Below are positions 50,478 to 60,787 of a DNA stretch of 64,000 nt, piece after piece. Every line of letters begins with the position of its first letter. The first letter of the stretch is position 1. The notes beneath the pieces are model-generated. The model worked only from the letters and a program-made list of their open reading frames with translations, did not search any database and was not told the origin of the DNA. Location: NCBI GenBank assembly GCA_947175485.1, contig CAMWMZ010000001.1, positions 27,335 to 91,334 of the forward strand. Direction: 5' to 3'. This DNA is from an uncultured Clostridia bacterium (GTDB lineage Bacteria; Bacillota; Clostridia; Christensenellales; Borkfalkiaceae). The position numbers and the translations under genes are program-made.

Positions 50478-52286
50478 ATGGACGTAATAAAAGAAAAATT
50501 AAAACTTTTACCTGATAATCCTGTCGTTTATATTATGCTTGACGAATATAAAAACGTTATATACGTAGGTAAAGCGCGCGTATTGAAGAACAGGGTGAGG
50601 CAGTATTTTCATAATTCTCCAAAACCCGAAAAAGTAATGAAAATGGTTGAAAATATTAAAGATTTCAACTATATAATTACTAATTCGGAGATTGACGCTC
50701 TTGCGCTGGAGAATAACTTAATAAAAAAATATAAGCCGAAATACAATATACTTTTAAAAGACGATAAAACATATCCCTATATAAAAGCCGACATGCGGGA
50801 AGATTTTCCCAATTTTTATATCACACGTAAAATTTCAAAAGACGGTTGCCGCTATTTCGGTCCGTTTATGGGCGGAATAAGTTGTAAAGATATACTGGAT
50901 ACATTGCAACTTGCTTTCAACGTAAGATTATGCCATACAAAAATAACGGGAAATAAGCGGGAATGTTTGAATTATCATATTGACAGATGTCCAGCGCCCT
51001 GTGCGGGCAAAATCGATAAATCGGAATATGCAAAATGCGTGAAATCGGCTCTGAATTTTCTTGAAGGTAATTATAAAGACGCAGAAATATTATTGAAAGA
51101 TAAAATGTTGCTTGCGGCAAATAACGAAAATTTTGAGCTTGCGCTCGATTATAAAAATAAGCTTGAAATGCTTTCCAAGCTTGAAGCGAAGAGAATAACG
51201 TCTTTAAACCGTTATATTGACGCCGATATAATCGCATATGCAACAAACAATCTTTATTCCGCAGTCAATGTATTGGTTACCCGCAAAGGCATTATGCAAG
51301 GCGGTAGCTCATTTGCTTTAGACGAAGCGCATATGTCTGACGGAGAGGCGCTGACAAGCTTTATAACGCAATATTATCAAAACCATGAAGCACCGTCGGA
51401 AATTATTTGCGAAGAATTCAGCGAAAAGGAGCTACTGCAAAATTATTTCAAAGAAAGATTTCAAAAATCTGTTGAAATTACGTTGGCAAAGCAAGGGGAT
51501 AAAGCCAGATTATTAAAAATGGCAAAGCAAAACGCTGAAGAATATCTGGAAAAATCGGTTGATAAAATTAAACATAAAGACGATATGACGATAAATGCGT
51601 GTAAGCGTTTGCAAGAACAACTTTCACTCAAATGCTACCCGCGCAGAATGGAATGTTACGATATTTCAAATATAAGCGGAGTAGATAAAGTTGGGTCGAT
51701 GGTCGTATTTATTGACGGCGAAGCAGATAGAAACAGCTACCGGCGGTTCAGAATAAAAACCGTAGAGGGCGCAAACGATTTTGCTTCTTTGCAGGAAGTT
51801 TTAACGCGCAGGCTTTCAAAACTTGGAACATCGGAAGAGGAAAGGTTTCCTAAACCGGATTTAATTATAATAGACGGCGGTAAGGGGCAGCTTTCCGCAG
51901 TAAAAAGCATATTTAATGAAATGAATATACGCGGGATAGAGCTTGTATCGCTGGCAAAGCGTGAAGAAGAAGTGTTTACTTTGTATTCTGAAGAAAGCGT
52001 TAAAATTTCGCATCGCGATTATTCATTGAAAATGTTGCAACGGATACGTGATGAGGCTCACCGCTTTGCAATAACCTATTTCAGAAATCTGCATTCTAAA
52101 CGTAATCTGCAAAGTGTTTTAAATGAAATAGACGGCGTTGGTAAAGTGCGCAGAATGGCTCTTTTGGAAAAATTCGGCACGCTTGAACGTATTATGAATG
52201 CAAGCATAGAGGATATTGCGGCTATTGACGGAATATCAAAATCAATTGCGCAAAGCATAAAAGCTTATTTGCAGGATAACTTATGA
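50478..52286 (+). CDS. uvrC: Excinuclease ABC subunit C
   Basis: 602 residues; makes both incisions in nucleotide excision repair. GIY-YIG nuclease domain (PVVYIM...VIYVGKARVLKNRVRQYF; the first Gly of GIY is Val), Cys cluster CLNYHIDRCPAPC, UVR region, RNase H-like nuclease (ECYDISNISG, IIDGGKGQLSA) and C-terminal HhH2. Start ATG 50478 follows the promoter; no Shine-Dalgarno. Confidence 0.95.
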   Translation: MDVIKEKLKLLPDNPVVYIMLDEYKNVIYVGKARVLKNRVRQYFHNSPKPEKVMKMVENIKDFNYIITNSEIDALALENNLIKKYKPKYNILLKDDKTYPYIKADMREDFPNFYITRKISKDGCRYFGPFMGGISCKDILDTLQLAFNVRLCHTKITGNKRECLNYHIDRCPAPCAGKIDKSEYAKCVKSALNFLEGNYKDAEILLKDKMLLAANNENFELALDYKNKLEMLSKLEAKRITSLNRYIDADIIAYATNNLYSAVNVLVTRKGIMQGGSSFALDEAHMSDGEALTSFITQYYQNHEAPSEIICEEFSEKELLQNYFKERFQKSVEITLAKQGDKARLLKMAKQNAEEYLEKSVDKIKHKDDMTINACKRLQEQLSLKCYPRRMECYDISNISGVDKVGSMVVFIDGEADRNSYRRFRIKTVEGANDFASLQEVLTRRLSKLGTSEEERFPKPDLIIIDGGKGQLSAVKSIFNEMNIRGIELVSLAKREEEVFTLYSEESVKISHRDYSLKMLQRIRDEAHRFAITYFRNLHSKRNLQSVLNEIDGVGKVRRMALLEKFGTLERIMNASIEDIAAIDGISKSIAQSIKAYLQDNL

Positions 52287-53107
52287 GGAAGATTAATTAT
52301 AAACTTATTGTATCCGATTTTGACGGTACGCTTATCGACGACAGACAGAATGTGCCTGAACGTGTAAAAGAAGCAATAACTGAATATGTAAAGTCGGGCG
52401 GTGTTTTTGCTGTTTGTACAGGTAGGATGTTGCGGTCAATACTTCCGCAAGTAAGAAAACTTGGCTTGAGCGGATTGGTTGTAGCAAATCAAGGCAGCGT
52501 TATAGCGGAAATCGAAAGCGGAAATATTTTAAAAAGCAGTAGTATTCCTTATTCTGAAGTTGCGGAAATTTGCAAGAACATTAAAGAACTGAATCAACCT
52601 GTAAATATTTATTGCGGAGACAATCTTTACACGGATATTCCCAAAGATAATGAATATTTGCAATTATATGAACGTATTGTTTGCGTCAATGCAGAGCATG
52701 TAAACGAATTAATGGCTGAGTTTGTAATGAAAAAACGCTTAAACTGCCAGAAAATTGCCGTGCTTGTACAAAAAAGTGAACGAGATGCGTTATATTCGGA
52801 ATTAAACAAAAGGCTTGGAGATAGGTTTGACGTTACTTGTAGCGCTAAAGAACTTGTAGAAGTATCGCCAAAAGGCGAAACCAAAGGGGAAGCAGTGAAA
52901 TATCTTTGCAAGCGTTTTGATATACCCTTAGAAAAATGTGTTGCCGTAGGCGATAATCTTAATGATGTTTCGATGATAAAAGTTGCCGGAGTCGGCGCCG
53001 CGGTTGGTAATGCGGATAATGCTTTAAAGCAAATTGCAGATTTTATTGCAATAACAAATAATGAAGGAGCAATAGCCCAAATAATCGATAAATACGGGTT
53101 TGCGTAG
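52283..53107 (+). CDS. Cof-type HAD phosphatase
   Basis: 274-residue HAD superfamily IIB hydrolase. Nucleophile motif SDFDGTLIDD, cap domain in the middle, GDNLNDVSMIKVAG near the end. Likely acts on sugar phosphates or similar small molecules; substrate not readable. ATGA overlap with uvrC. Confidence 0.92.
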   Translation: MRKINYKLIVSDFDGTLIDDRQNVPERVKEAITEYVKSGGVFAVCTGRMLRSILPQVRKLGLSGLVVANQGSVIAEIESGNILKSSSIPYSEVAEICKNIKELNQPVNIYCGDNLYTDIPKDNEYLQLYERIVCVNAEHVNELMAEFVMKKRLNCQKIAVLVQKSERDALYSELNKRLGDRFDVTCSAKELVEVSPKGETKGEAVKYLCKRFDIPLEKCVAVGDNLNDVSMIKVAGVGAAVGNADNALKQIADFIAITNNEGAIAQIIDKYGFA

Positions 53108-53111
53108 TACT

Positions 53112-55289
53112 ATGTGTGAAATATTAGCTCCTGCGGGCAATAAAAATACTGCAATTGCGGCTATAAATGCCGGTGCAGATGCCGTATATCTGGGTTTAAA
53201 AGAATATTCCGCAAGAAGTTCTGCTGAAAACTTTGACTATCAAAGCTTTGAAGAAACCGTCAAATATGCACACGCTTTCGGCGTAAAAATATATGTTGCA
53301 ATGAATACGCTTGTTAAAAATGCTGAATTGGCGAATTTTATTGAAACTTGCATTGATGTTTGGAATATGGGCGCAGACGCTTTAATAATTTCCGATGTTT
53401 TTATAGGCGCTTTTTTAAAGCGCAATTATCCGCAAATAGTAATTCATCTTTCAACGCAAGCGGGAGTTTGTAACAAATACGGTGCATTGTTTGCAAATGA
53501 ATGCGGGTTTTCGAGAATTGTTCTTGCCAGAGAAACAGCGTTAGAGGATATAAAGGAAATAGCATCGATTATTGAAACCGAAGTTTTTATTCAGGGTGCT
53601 TTGTGTTCGTGCTTTTCGGGGCAATGTTATTTTTCCTCTTTTGCGGGAGGAAACAGCGGAAACCGCGGCAAATGTAAACAACCGTGCAGAAAAATGTATT
53701 CAATCAATAAAGAAGGCTTTGAAGAGTTTTCATATAAGCTTTCTTTGTCGGATTTAAGCGTCGGCACGGAAATAGAGCTTTTACGCAAAGCAGGGGTTTA
53801 TTCGTTTAAAATTGAAGGCAGGATGCGCCGTGCCGAATATGTTTCGGCGGCGGTTAAATATTATCGTAATATTTTGAACGGAAATAGCGGCGAAAATGAT
53901 TTAAGCGATTTAAAACGTACTTTTAACAGGGGAAATTATACAAAAGGACTTGCTTTCGGGCAAGATAAAAGTTTTTTATCTTCCGCAATACAAGGGCATA
54001 TAGGAGAGTTTGTCGGAATAGTAAAAGTTGAAAACGCTAAATTCATATGCCAAGGAAACGGTAGCTTTGACTTTGGCGACGGTTTCAAAATTTTGCGTAA
54101 CGGCAAGGAAATCGGCGGGGCAAGTTTCGGTGGATATGTAAAAGGCGGATTTATTTTATCGGGTAAGACGCATTTTAAAAACGGCGATAAGGTGTTCGTT
54201 ACTACAGATACGCGATTGAACACACGCCTTTTAAGCGAAAAAAGATTAATTCCGATTAAGATCGATGCAACATTGAATTCGGGTGAAACTGCAAAAATAT
54301 TTATTAACGGAAAAAAATTTGAAAGCGATGAAATTTTAGAAAAAGCTAAAAACCTTTCACTTACCAGAAAAGATTTCGAATTTTGTTTTAATAAAACCGA
54401 TAAATTTCCTTTTGAAATTACTTTCGGCAATTTTGAAAGCGACGGAGTTTTTGTACCCGCGTCAGTGCTAAATGCTTTACGGCGCAACGTTTTTTCTTGT
54501 TATTTTGAAAATATTTCACACAATAATAATGTCAAAATAGTACAAAATCATACTATTCCTGAAATTAAGCGTGTTAAAAATGATAAGACTGCAGTTATAT
54601 GCACTGATTTGCGTGGACTTAATGCAGATATCGGAATTTTTAAGCTAAATGATTTCAATGAAGATGTTTTTCCGCTTATTGAAAATTTTAAAGGTGAAAA
54701 ATTTTTGTTTTTACCGCCTTATTTGAGCGGAAAAGAAATTGAAACGGTAAAGCATTTGATTGCGCCTTTTGACGGAATCTATTGTGACGGTATTTACGGC
54801 TTCAAGCTTGCGGAAGAATTAAAAAAGCCTTTGTTTGCCGGAACGGGGATGAATATTTCCAACAGTATAGCGTTTGCGGACTGTAGATCGGAATATATAG
54901 CGTATTCAAAGGAAATTACAGCGAAAGAGGCGGATAATTTTTCAAAAAGCAATGCGTTCTATTTTTGTGCGGGAAATATAAAATTAATGGATTTGGTATA
55001 TTGTCCGTTTGAAAAGAAATGCAAAACATGCGATAAACGTAGAATATATGCGCTTACAGATGAGAATGGCAGAAAATTTGCATTGCGCCGTTATCAAACA
55101 AGCGGTTGCAGGTTTGAAATATATAATTGTGCCGATCTTATTTCCCAGAACGCAGGTTGCGGAAAGTTAATTGATTTAACGCTTGAAAACAAACCGCAAA
55201 ATATTATAGATATTTGTAACGACGAACAAAAATTGCGCGAAAAGTTTAAAAATTATACCCGCGGACATACAGTTCAGTCAGTATTTTAA
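53112..55289 (+). CDS. U32 family peptidase/rRNA hydroxylation-type protein
   Basis: 725 residues: N-terminal TIM-barrel U32 domain (LAPAGNKNTAIAAINAGADAVYLG; HLSTQAGVCN), the Cys-rich stretch CSCFSGQCYFS...CKQPCRK that binds an Fe-S cluster in relatives such as RlhA, and a long DUF3656-like C-terminal part. RlhA hydroxylates 23S rRNA; others are annotated as collagenases. Two more Cys groups (CPFEKKCKTCDKR) lie near 640. Exact activity unresolved. Start ATG 53112. Confidence 0.9.
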   Translation: MCEILAPAGNKNTAIAAINAGADAVYLGLKEYSARSSAENFDYQSFEETVKYAHAFGVKIYVAMNTLVKNAELANFIETCIDVWNMGADALIISDVFIGAFLKRNYPQIVIHLSTQAGVCNKYGALFANECGFSRIVLARETALEDIKEIASIIETEVFIQGALCSCFSGQCYFSSFAGGNSGNRGKCKQPCRKMYSINKEGFEEFSYKLSLSDLSVGTEIELLRKAGVYSFKIEGRMRRAEYVSAAVKYYRNILNGNSGENDLSDLKRTFNRGNYTKGLAFGQDKSFLSSAIQGHIGEFVGIVKVENAKFICQGNGSFDFGDGFKILRNGKEIGGASFGGYVKGGFILSGKTHFKNGDKVFVTTDTRLNTRLLSEKRLIPIKIDATLNSGETAKIFINGKKFESDEILEKAKNLSLTRKDFEFCFNKTDKFPFEITFGNFESDGVFVPASVLNALRRNVFSCYFENISHNNNVKIVQNHTIPEIKRVKNDKTAVICTDLRGLNADIGIFKLNDFNEDVFPLIENFKGEKFLFLPPYLSGKEIETVKHLIAPFDGIYCDGIYGFKLAEELKKPLFAGTGMNISNSIAFADCRSEYIAYSKEITAKEADNFSKSNAFYFCAGNIKLMDLVYCPFEKKCKTCDKRRIYALTDENGRKFALRRYQTSGCRFEIYNCADLISQNAGCGKLIDLTLENKPQNIIDICNDEQKLREKFKNYTRGHTVQSVF

Positions 55290-55291
55290 AT

Positions 55292-57652
55292 ATGAATTTA
55301 AACAGTTTTGAAAAGCTTGAACTCAATAAAATATTGGCGTTTGCCGCACAGCACGCAAACACAGAGGGCGGAAAAGCAATTATTTCCGCACTAATACCCG
55401 CAACCGACGTAAAAGAAGTTTCCGAAAGACTTGCGGTCACTTTTGAATGTGATAAATTGCTCTATACTTACGGAGTAGGTAAAATCGAAGAGTTTTACGA
55501 TATCTCGGATGAATTAACACGGGCAGAAAAGGGATCGACACTTTCGTGCGGAGAGCTTTTGAATTGTGCGGCGTTGTTGCGCGCGGCAAGGCTTGCTTTT
55601 TATTCGATTGAAAAAACAGAGGATGAGGATATTAAGTTTGTACGAACCCTTGCAAAGAATATTTATTTTGATAAACAAACGGAAGATGATATAGTTCAAA
55701 AAATCGTATCCGCCGAAGCGGTAAGTGATTCCGCAAGCGACAAACTTTTTTCTATACGTTCAAAAATAAAAAACCTTAACGCAAGGATACGTGAAAAGCT
55801 TTCGGAATATACTTCCGGAAAAGACGGAGAATATTTGCAGGACAGCATAGTAACTATTCGCAACGACAGATACGTTATCCCTGTAAAGGCGGAGCATAAA
55901 AGCCATGTGAAAGGATTTATCCACGACCGTTCCAAAACTGGTGCAACGTTTTTTATAGAACCTGAATATATTTTAGAGCTAAACAATGAATTAACTGCGT
56001 TGTATATAGATGAAAGAGAAGAAGTTGAAGCAATATTAAAGGCGCTTTCATCACGAATAGGTTTTATATCCGAGCAATTAAAAGTTGATTTAAGTCTGCT
56101 TTATAAGTTAGACGCTTATTATGCAATTGCAGAATATTGCTATTCGCTTAAATGTACAAAGCCAAAAGTGAATAACCGCGGATATGTTAATATTATTAAA
56201 GGGCGGCATCCTTTAATCGATAAAAGCCAAGCAGTTCCTGTTTCATTAGAGCTTGGTGGCGGGTATAATTTTTTGCTTTTGAGCGGCGCTAATACCGGAG
56301 GGAAAACCGTTACACTTAAAATGGCTGGGCTTTTTTGTTTGTTGGCTGCCTGCGGATTTTTTATCCCTGCCGGCGAAGGCAGTTCCGTTGCAGTTTTCGG
56401 TAATGTTTTCTGTGATATCGGTGACAGCCAAAGCATAGAGGAAAGTCTTTCCACTTTTTCTTCACATTTAAAAAATATAATAGAAATATGTAATTCAGCG
56501 GATGATAACAGTCTTGTTTTGATAGACGAACTTGGCGGCGGTACAAACCCAGATGAAGGGCAGGCAATCGCAAAAGCCGTGGTAAAACATTTAATCGATA
56601 AAGGTTCAAAGGGAATTGTAACTACACATTTTACTCCGCTCAAAGAGTTTGCCTATTCTGTAAAAGGTATAGAAAACGCAAGCATGGAATTCGATACCGA
56701 AACCTTAAAACCTCTTTACCGTATTAAAATCGGTCTGCCCGGCGCGAGTAACGCTTTGTGTATAGCTAAGCGGTTGGGAATGAACGTTAAAATTCTTGAA
56801 GATGCCGAAAGTTATCTTTCCGAAGGCGCCAGAAGCTTTGAAAACGTGGTGAAACGTGCCGAGGAAAGCCGCATTGAAGCGGAAATGAGGCTTTCAGAAA
56901 TTTCACTTATGCAGCGCGAGTGGAAAGAAAAACTTGAAAAAGTTAATTGCCGTATTGATGAATTAAACAAAGAAAAAGAAAAAATCAACCGTTCTGCAAG
57001 AACGGAAAGCAGAAGAATAATTGCCGAACGCACTCAAAAAGCGGAAGAAATGCTTTCTGAAATCGAGGAAATTTTCAAAAAAGAAGAGCTTAAAGAACGT
57101 GATTTGATTGCTGCTCGCACAATAAAAAACAGATTAAGCGCAAGCGCTTACGAAGAAGAAGCTGAAAAGAAAAAAGATGTTGACTTTACTCCCGCAACTG
57201 TGCAAAATATAAAAGCAGGCGTTACGGTTTATGTAAAGCCTATGGAAACAAAGGGACGGATTGCAGACTTTAACGCAAAAAAAGGCGAGGCGGAAGTAAT
57301 TTGCGGCAATCTAAAAATGCACCTTAAGCTCAAAGATTTACTGGTTATAGGCGTCGAAGAACATACGCAAAAACAAATAAAAGTAGTAAAATCACTGCCG
57401 CGCTCTGCACCGGTGTTGGAAATTAATGTTTTGGGGCTTACCGTTCCCGAAGCGATTTATGAAGTCGATAATTTTATTGACAAAGCGTTAACCGACAATC
57501 TGGAAGAAATTAAAGTTATTCACGGAGTTGGTACAGGTAAACTTAAAAAAGCAATTTCAGAACATTTGAGAAGGCACAGCCGTGTGGAAAGCTATCGGTT
57601 GGGAAAATACGGCGAGGGAGAAACGGGAGTTACATTTATAAAACTCAAATAG
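55292..57652 (+). CDS. mutS2: MutS2 ATPase/nuclease
   Basis: 786 residues: helical clamp region, ATPase with Walker A LSGANTGGKTVTLK and LIDELGGGTNPDEG, a long coiled coil (about 510-600), KOW-like linker and C-terminal Smr domain (INVLGLTVPEA, IHGVGTGKLKKAI). MutS2 splits collided ribosomes and suppresses recombination in Firmicutes. No Shine-Dalgarno; 2 nt after the preceding stop. Confidence 0.95.
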   Translation: MNLNSFEKLELNKILAFAAQHANTEGGKAIISALIPATDVKEVSERLAVTFECDKLLYTYGVGKIEEFYDISDELTRAEKGSTLSCGELLNCAALLRAARLAFYSIEKTEDEDIKFVRTLAKNIYFDKQTEDDIVQKIVSAEAVSDSASDKLFSIRSKIKNLNARIREKLSEYTSGKDGEYLQDSIVTIRNDRYVIPVKAEHKSHVKGFIHDRSKTGATFFIEPEYILELNNELTALYIDEREEVEAILKALSSRIGFISEQLKVDLSLLYKLDAYYAIAEYCYSLKCTKPKVNNRGYVNIIKGRHPLIDKSQAVPVSLELGGGYNFLLLSGANTGGKTVTLKMAGLFCLLAACGFFIPAGEGSSVAVFGNVFCDIGDSQSIEESLSTFSSHLKNIIEICNSADDNSLVLIDELGGGTNPDEGQAIAKAVVKHLIDKGSKGIVTTHFTPLKEFAYSVKGIENASMEFDTETLKPLYRIKIGLPGASNALCIAKRLGMNVKILEDAESYLSEGARSFENVVKRAEESRIEAEMRLSEISLMQREWKEKLEKVNCRIDELNKEKEKINRSARTESRRIIAERTQKAEEMLSEIEEIFKKEELKERDLIAARTIKNRLSASAYEEEAEKKKDVDFTPATVQNIKAGVTVYVKPMETKGRIADFNAKKGEAEVICGNLKMHLKLKDLLVIGVEEHTQKQIKVVKSLPRSAPVLEINVLGLTVPEAIYEVDNFIDKALTDNLEEIKVIHGVGTGKLKKAISEHLRRHSRVESYRLGKYGEGETGVTFIKLK

Positions 57653-57714
57653 TCAAGTTAAGCCCGTAAACGTAATATTATATAAATAGTATTGATGTTT
57701 TAGGGGTAAACTAA

Positions 57715-58419
57715 GTGAAAGGCAAATTTATAACGGTTATTACAAATCTTACGTTGATGGTAGTTATACTTGCAGTGTCGTTAGTAGGATTTTACAGCGG
57801 AAATGCAACGGCCGTCATTTATAAAAACGATAATTTGTTTGCAAGCGGAAACGAAAGCCGCGGTGAGGTAGCTTTAACTTTTAATGTTTATGAAAGCACG
57901 GATAACGTGCTTGAAATTTTAAATATACTTGAAGAAAACGGAGCTAAGGCAACGTTTTTTATCGGGGGGAGTTGGGCCGACGATAACGTTGACTGCGTGC
58001 GTGAAATTTTCAGACGAGGGCATGAGCTCGGAAGTCACGGCTACTTTCATAAAGACCATTCTAAGATGTCTTATGATGCCAATCTTGAAGAAATTCGTCC
58101 AAGCGTAAAGCTTTTGGAAATGATTTGCGGGGAAAAGATAACGCTTTTCGCTCCTCCTTCAGGGGCGTATTCCGAAAATACGCTTTCAGCCTGCGCGTCA
58201 CTTGATATGAAAGTAATAATGTGGTCGCGTGATACGATTGATTGGCGGGATAAAGATGTGAATACAGTTATAGCCCGTGCAACAAAAAAGCTTTCTGCAG
58301 GAGAGTTTATTTTAATGCACCCGAAAGATTGGACTGTGCAGGCTCTGCCTGAAATATTAAATTACATAAGAGAAAACGGCTTAAAAACCGCAACTGTTTC
58401 TCAATGTTTAGGAGAATAA
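57715..58419 (+). CDS. YlxY-like polysaccharide deacetylase, atypical active site
   Basis: 234 residues: N-terminal TM anchor (about 6-26), then a NodB fold. The His motif is intact (GSHGYFHKDH) and late LMHP is present, but motif 1 is TFNV instead of TFDD, so the catalytic base and a metal ligand Asp are missing. In Bacillus ylxY directly precedes the M16 gene mlpA, as here. GTG start with SD aggggt. Probably altered or lost catalysis (inference). Confidence 0.87.
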   Translation: MKGKFITVITNLTLMVVILAVSLVGFYSGNATAVIYKNDNLFASGNESRGEVALTFNVYESTDNVLEILNILEENGAKATFFIGGSWADDNVDCVREIFRRGHELGSHGYFHKDHSKMSYDANLEEIRPSVKLLEMICGEKITLFAPPSGAYSENTLSACASLDMKVIMWSRDTIDWRDKDVNTVIARATKKLSAGEFILMHPKDWTVQALPEILNYIRENGLKTATVSQCLGE

Positions 58420-59651
58420 TGGTACATTATAAAAAATTAGACAACGGTATAAGACTTGTAGTTAACAGAATGTCGTCTTTAATGTCTGTTACAATGGGCA
58501 TATTAGTGCATACGGGCGCATCGGTTGAAAGCGATAAAGAAGACGGAATCTCCCACTTTATCGAACATATGATGTTTAAGGGCACAAAGCGCCGTTCGGC
58601 TTTTAAAATTTCAGACGATATGGACAGAATAGGCGGACAAATGAACGCTTTTACAAGCCGCGATATGACTTGCTATTATGCAAAATCAACAACGGGACAC
58701 GCTGCCGAAGCTTTTGATATTCTTGCCGATCTGTTTCTGGAAAGCACCTTCCCCGAAGATGAGATGCAAAAGGAAAAAGGCGTTATTATTGAAGAAATCA
58801 ATATGACGGAAGATACCCCTGACGATTTATGCCTTGATATCCTTTCACGAGCGTTTTATGGAGAGAAAGGATACGGAAGAAATATTTTAGGTCCGGCAAA
58901 AAACGTTGAAGGTTTCACTAAAGCAGACATTTCAAATTATATGGAAAAGCATTATATCCCCGATAATATTGTTATTTCTATGGCGGGGAATATCGATATT
59001 AAGCTTGCCGAGGAACTTGCCGAGAAATATTTTTCACAAATTAAACCCAGGTGCTGTAAACGCGGTGAAATAGAAGTGGAATTGCAAGGAAAATCTTTGT
59101 TTAAGCATAAAGACATTGAACAGGTCCATATAGGAATGGCGTTCCCTTCCGTAAAGAGATACGATAGCCTTTATGATGCAACTCAGATTATGAATGCGAT
59201 TTTCGGCGGCGGTATGTCGTCTAGACTGTTTCAAACGGTAAGAGAAGATTTGGGGCTTGCTTATACGGTATATTCTTTTGTCTCTACCTATGCGGAAACT
59301 GGGTCGCTTGCAATTTATGCGGGAGTAAATTTGCATAAGTACGAGCAATCGGCTGAAGCTGTTTTGCGCTGTATCAATGATATTAAGAGTAAAAACATTT
59401 CGAATGAAGAGTTTGTAAGAGGTAAAGAACAGCTTATTTCATCTTCGATTTTTTCTCAGGAAAGCACAAGTTCGCAAATGCTGCTTTTCGGGAAAGAAAT
59501 GCTTTATAACGATAAAATATACAATTTCGAAGAAAGAGTTAACAAAATCAGCAGCGTTACCTTAAACGACGTGCTCGACGCCGTAGATATTAATTTTAAC
59601 GAGGAAAAACGAGCAGTTGCGCTAGTCGGCGCAGTGGACAAGCCTTTTTAA
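58419..59651 (+). CDS. M16 family zinc peptidase (MlpA/YmxG-like)
   Basis: 410 residues; inverzincin motif HFIEH in DGISHFIEHMMFKGT, with downstream Glu in KGVIIEEINM. C-terminal inactive half with LGLAYTVYSF. Similar to Bacillus YmxG, here after a YlxY-like gene. ATG 58419 has SD aggaga and a TAATG overlap. Confidence 0.93.
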   Translation: MVHYKKLDNGIRLVVNRMSSLMSVTMGILVHTGASVESDKEDGISHFIEHMMFKGTKRRSAFKISDDMDRIGGQMNAFTSRDMTCYYAKSTTGHAAEAFDILADLFLESTFPEDEMQKEKGVIIEEINMTEDTPDDLCLDILSRAFYGEKGYGRNILGPAKNVEGFTKADISNYMEKHYIPDNIVISMAGNIDIKLAEELAEKYFSQIKPRCCKRGEIEVELQGKSLFKHKDIEQVHIGMAFPSVKRYDSLYDATQIMNAIFGGGMSSRLFQTVREDLGLAYTVYSFVSTYAETGSLAIYAGVNLHKYEQSAEAVLRCINDIKSKNISNEEFVRGKEQLISSSIFSQESTSSQMLLFGKEMLYNDKIYNFEERVNKISSVTLNDVLDAVDINFNEEKRAVALVGAVDKPF

Positions 59652-60131
59652 ATGGAAATTATAAAGCACGGGTTTGAGCCTGTTTATGACAAAGAAAGCA
59701 AAATCTTGATTTTAGGGAGTTTTCCTTCGGTTAAGAGCCGCGAAGCGGTTTTTTATTACGGAAATAAGCAAAACCGTTTTTGGAAAACCGTTTGTTCGTT
59801 TTTTGGCGAAAATATCCCTGAAAACGTTCAAGCAAAGAAGGAGTTTTTATTAAGGCACAAAATTGCTTTATGGGATATCGTAACGGAATGTGAGATAGTA
59901 GGAAGCCAGGACAGCACTATAAAAAATTTTAAGATTGCCGACATAAAAAATATATTGCAAAACTCGGATATTTGTCTTATAATAGTCAACGGCGGTAAAG
60001 CTTATGAGATATTTTTGAAAAACTATAAAAATATTTCTACGCCATACATAAAACTGCCTTCTACAAGTCCTGCGAATACAAGGTTTTCAAAAGAGGAATG
60101 GTATGCTGCATTATCAAGCGTTTTTGGATGA
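59652..60131 (+). CDS. DNA-deoxyinosine glycosylase (UDG superfamily)
   Basis: 159 residues: LILGSFPSVKSREAVFYYGNKQNRFW (motif 1 with YYG and N) and LPSTSPAN (motif 2), the pattern of the family-6 HDG/inosine glycosylases. Removes deaminated adenine from DNA. Starts at the base after the M16 stop. Confidence 0.88.
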   Translation: MEIIKHGFEPVYDKESKILILGSFPSVKSREAVFYYGNKQNRFWKTVCSFFGENIPENVQAKKEFLLRHKIALWDIVTECEIVGSQDSTIKNFKIADIKNILQNSDICLIIVNGGKAYEIFLKNYKNISTPYIKLPSTSPANTRFSKEEWYAALSSVFG

Positions 60132-60786
60132 GCTTATGGCGCTGGCTGATGAAAACTACCGTGATTTTCATAAGCGGCTTTTAAATAACGATAAAATCAA
60201 CGTGTTGGGCGTGCGCATTCCGCAGTTAAGAAAGGTCGCAAAGAAATATAAAAATGAAATAGAAGAGCTAATGGCTTTTCCTGATGACGTTTATGAAGTA
60301 ACGTTTGTAAAGCTTACCGCGGTTTCTCTTTTAAAATTTGACGGTTTTTTAAAATATGCGGATAAATGTGTTTCTCTTATAGATAACTGGGCGACATGCG
60401 ACTGTTTTGCTCCGAAATGTATTGCAAAAAATAAAGAAGAGTTTCTGCCTTATATTTATAAGTATCTGAGCGAAAATAAAGAATTTTATCAAAGATTTGC
60501 GCTTACTACGCTTTTGCATTTTTATGTTGAGGAAGAATATCTCGAAAACATATATGAAGCCGTGCGCCTTGCCGATACGCAAATATATTATGTACATATG
60601 GCTGCGGCGTGGCTTATTTGTGAAACAGCCGTCAAGTTTTACGACAGAGCGGTTGAATTTCTTAAAGCGGATTTAAAAGAAAATTTGATTAATATAAAAA
60701 CTCATAATAAGGCTATTCAAAAGGCGTGCGAAAGCTTCCGCCTTTCAAACGAACAAAAAATATTTTTAAAAGGTTTAAAAAGATAG
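60103..60786 (+). CDS. AlkD-like DNA alkylation repair protein
   Basis: 227 residues, helical HEAT-like repeats: GVRIPQLRKVAKKYK start, DNWATCDCFAPK and the C-terminal ALTTLLHFYVEEEYL... pattern of the AlkD/DNA alkylation repair family, which excises bulky N-alkyl purines. Overlaps the preceding glycosylase by 29 nt with SD gagga in the overlap. Confidence 0.9.
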   Translation: MLHYQAFLDELMALADENYRDFHKRLLNNDKINVLGVRIPQLRKVAKKYKNEIEELMAFPDDVYEVTFVKLTAVSLLKFDGFLKYADKCVSLIDNWATCDCFAPKCIAKNKEEFLPYIYKYLSENKEFYQRFALTTLLHFYVEEEYLENIYEAVRLADTQIYYVHMAAAWLICETAVKFYDRAVEFLKADLKENLINIKTHNKAIQKACESFRLSNEQKIFLKGLKR

Positions 60787-60787
60787 T

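Noticed and set aside
53936..54487. 183-residue minus-strand frame within the U32 gene
   Set aside because: Shadow of the coding strand; composition and motifs belong to the plus-strand protein.
56140..56643. 167-residue minus-strand frame within mutS2
   Set aside because: Opposite the Walker A and B region of mutS2; no independent evidence.
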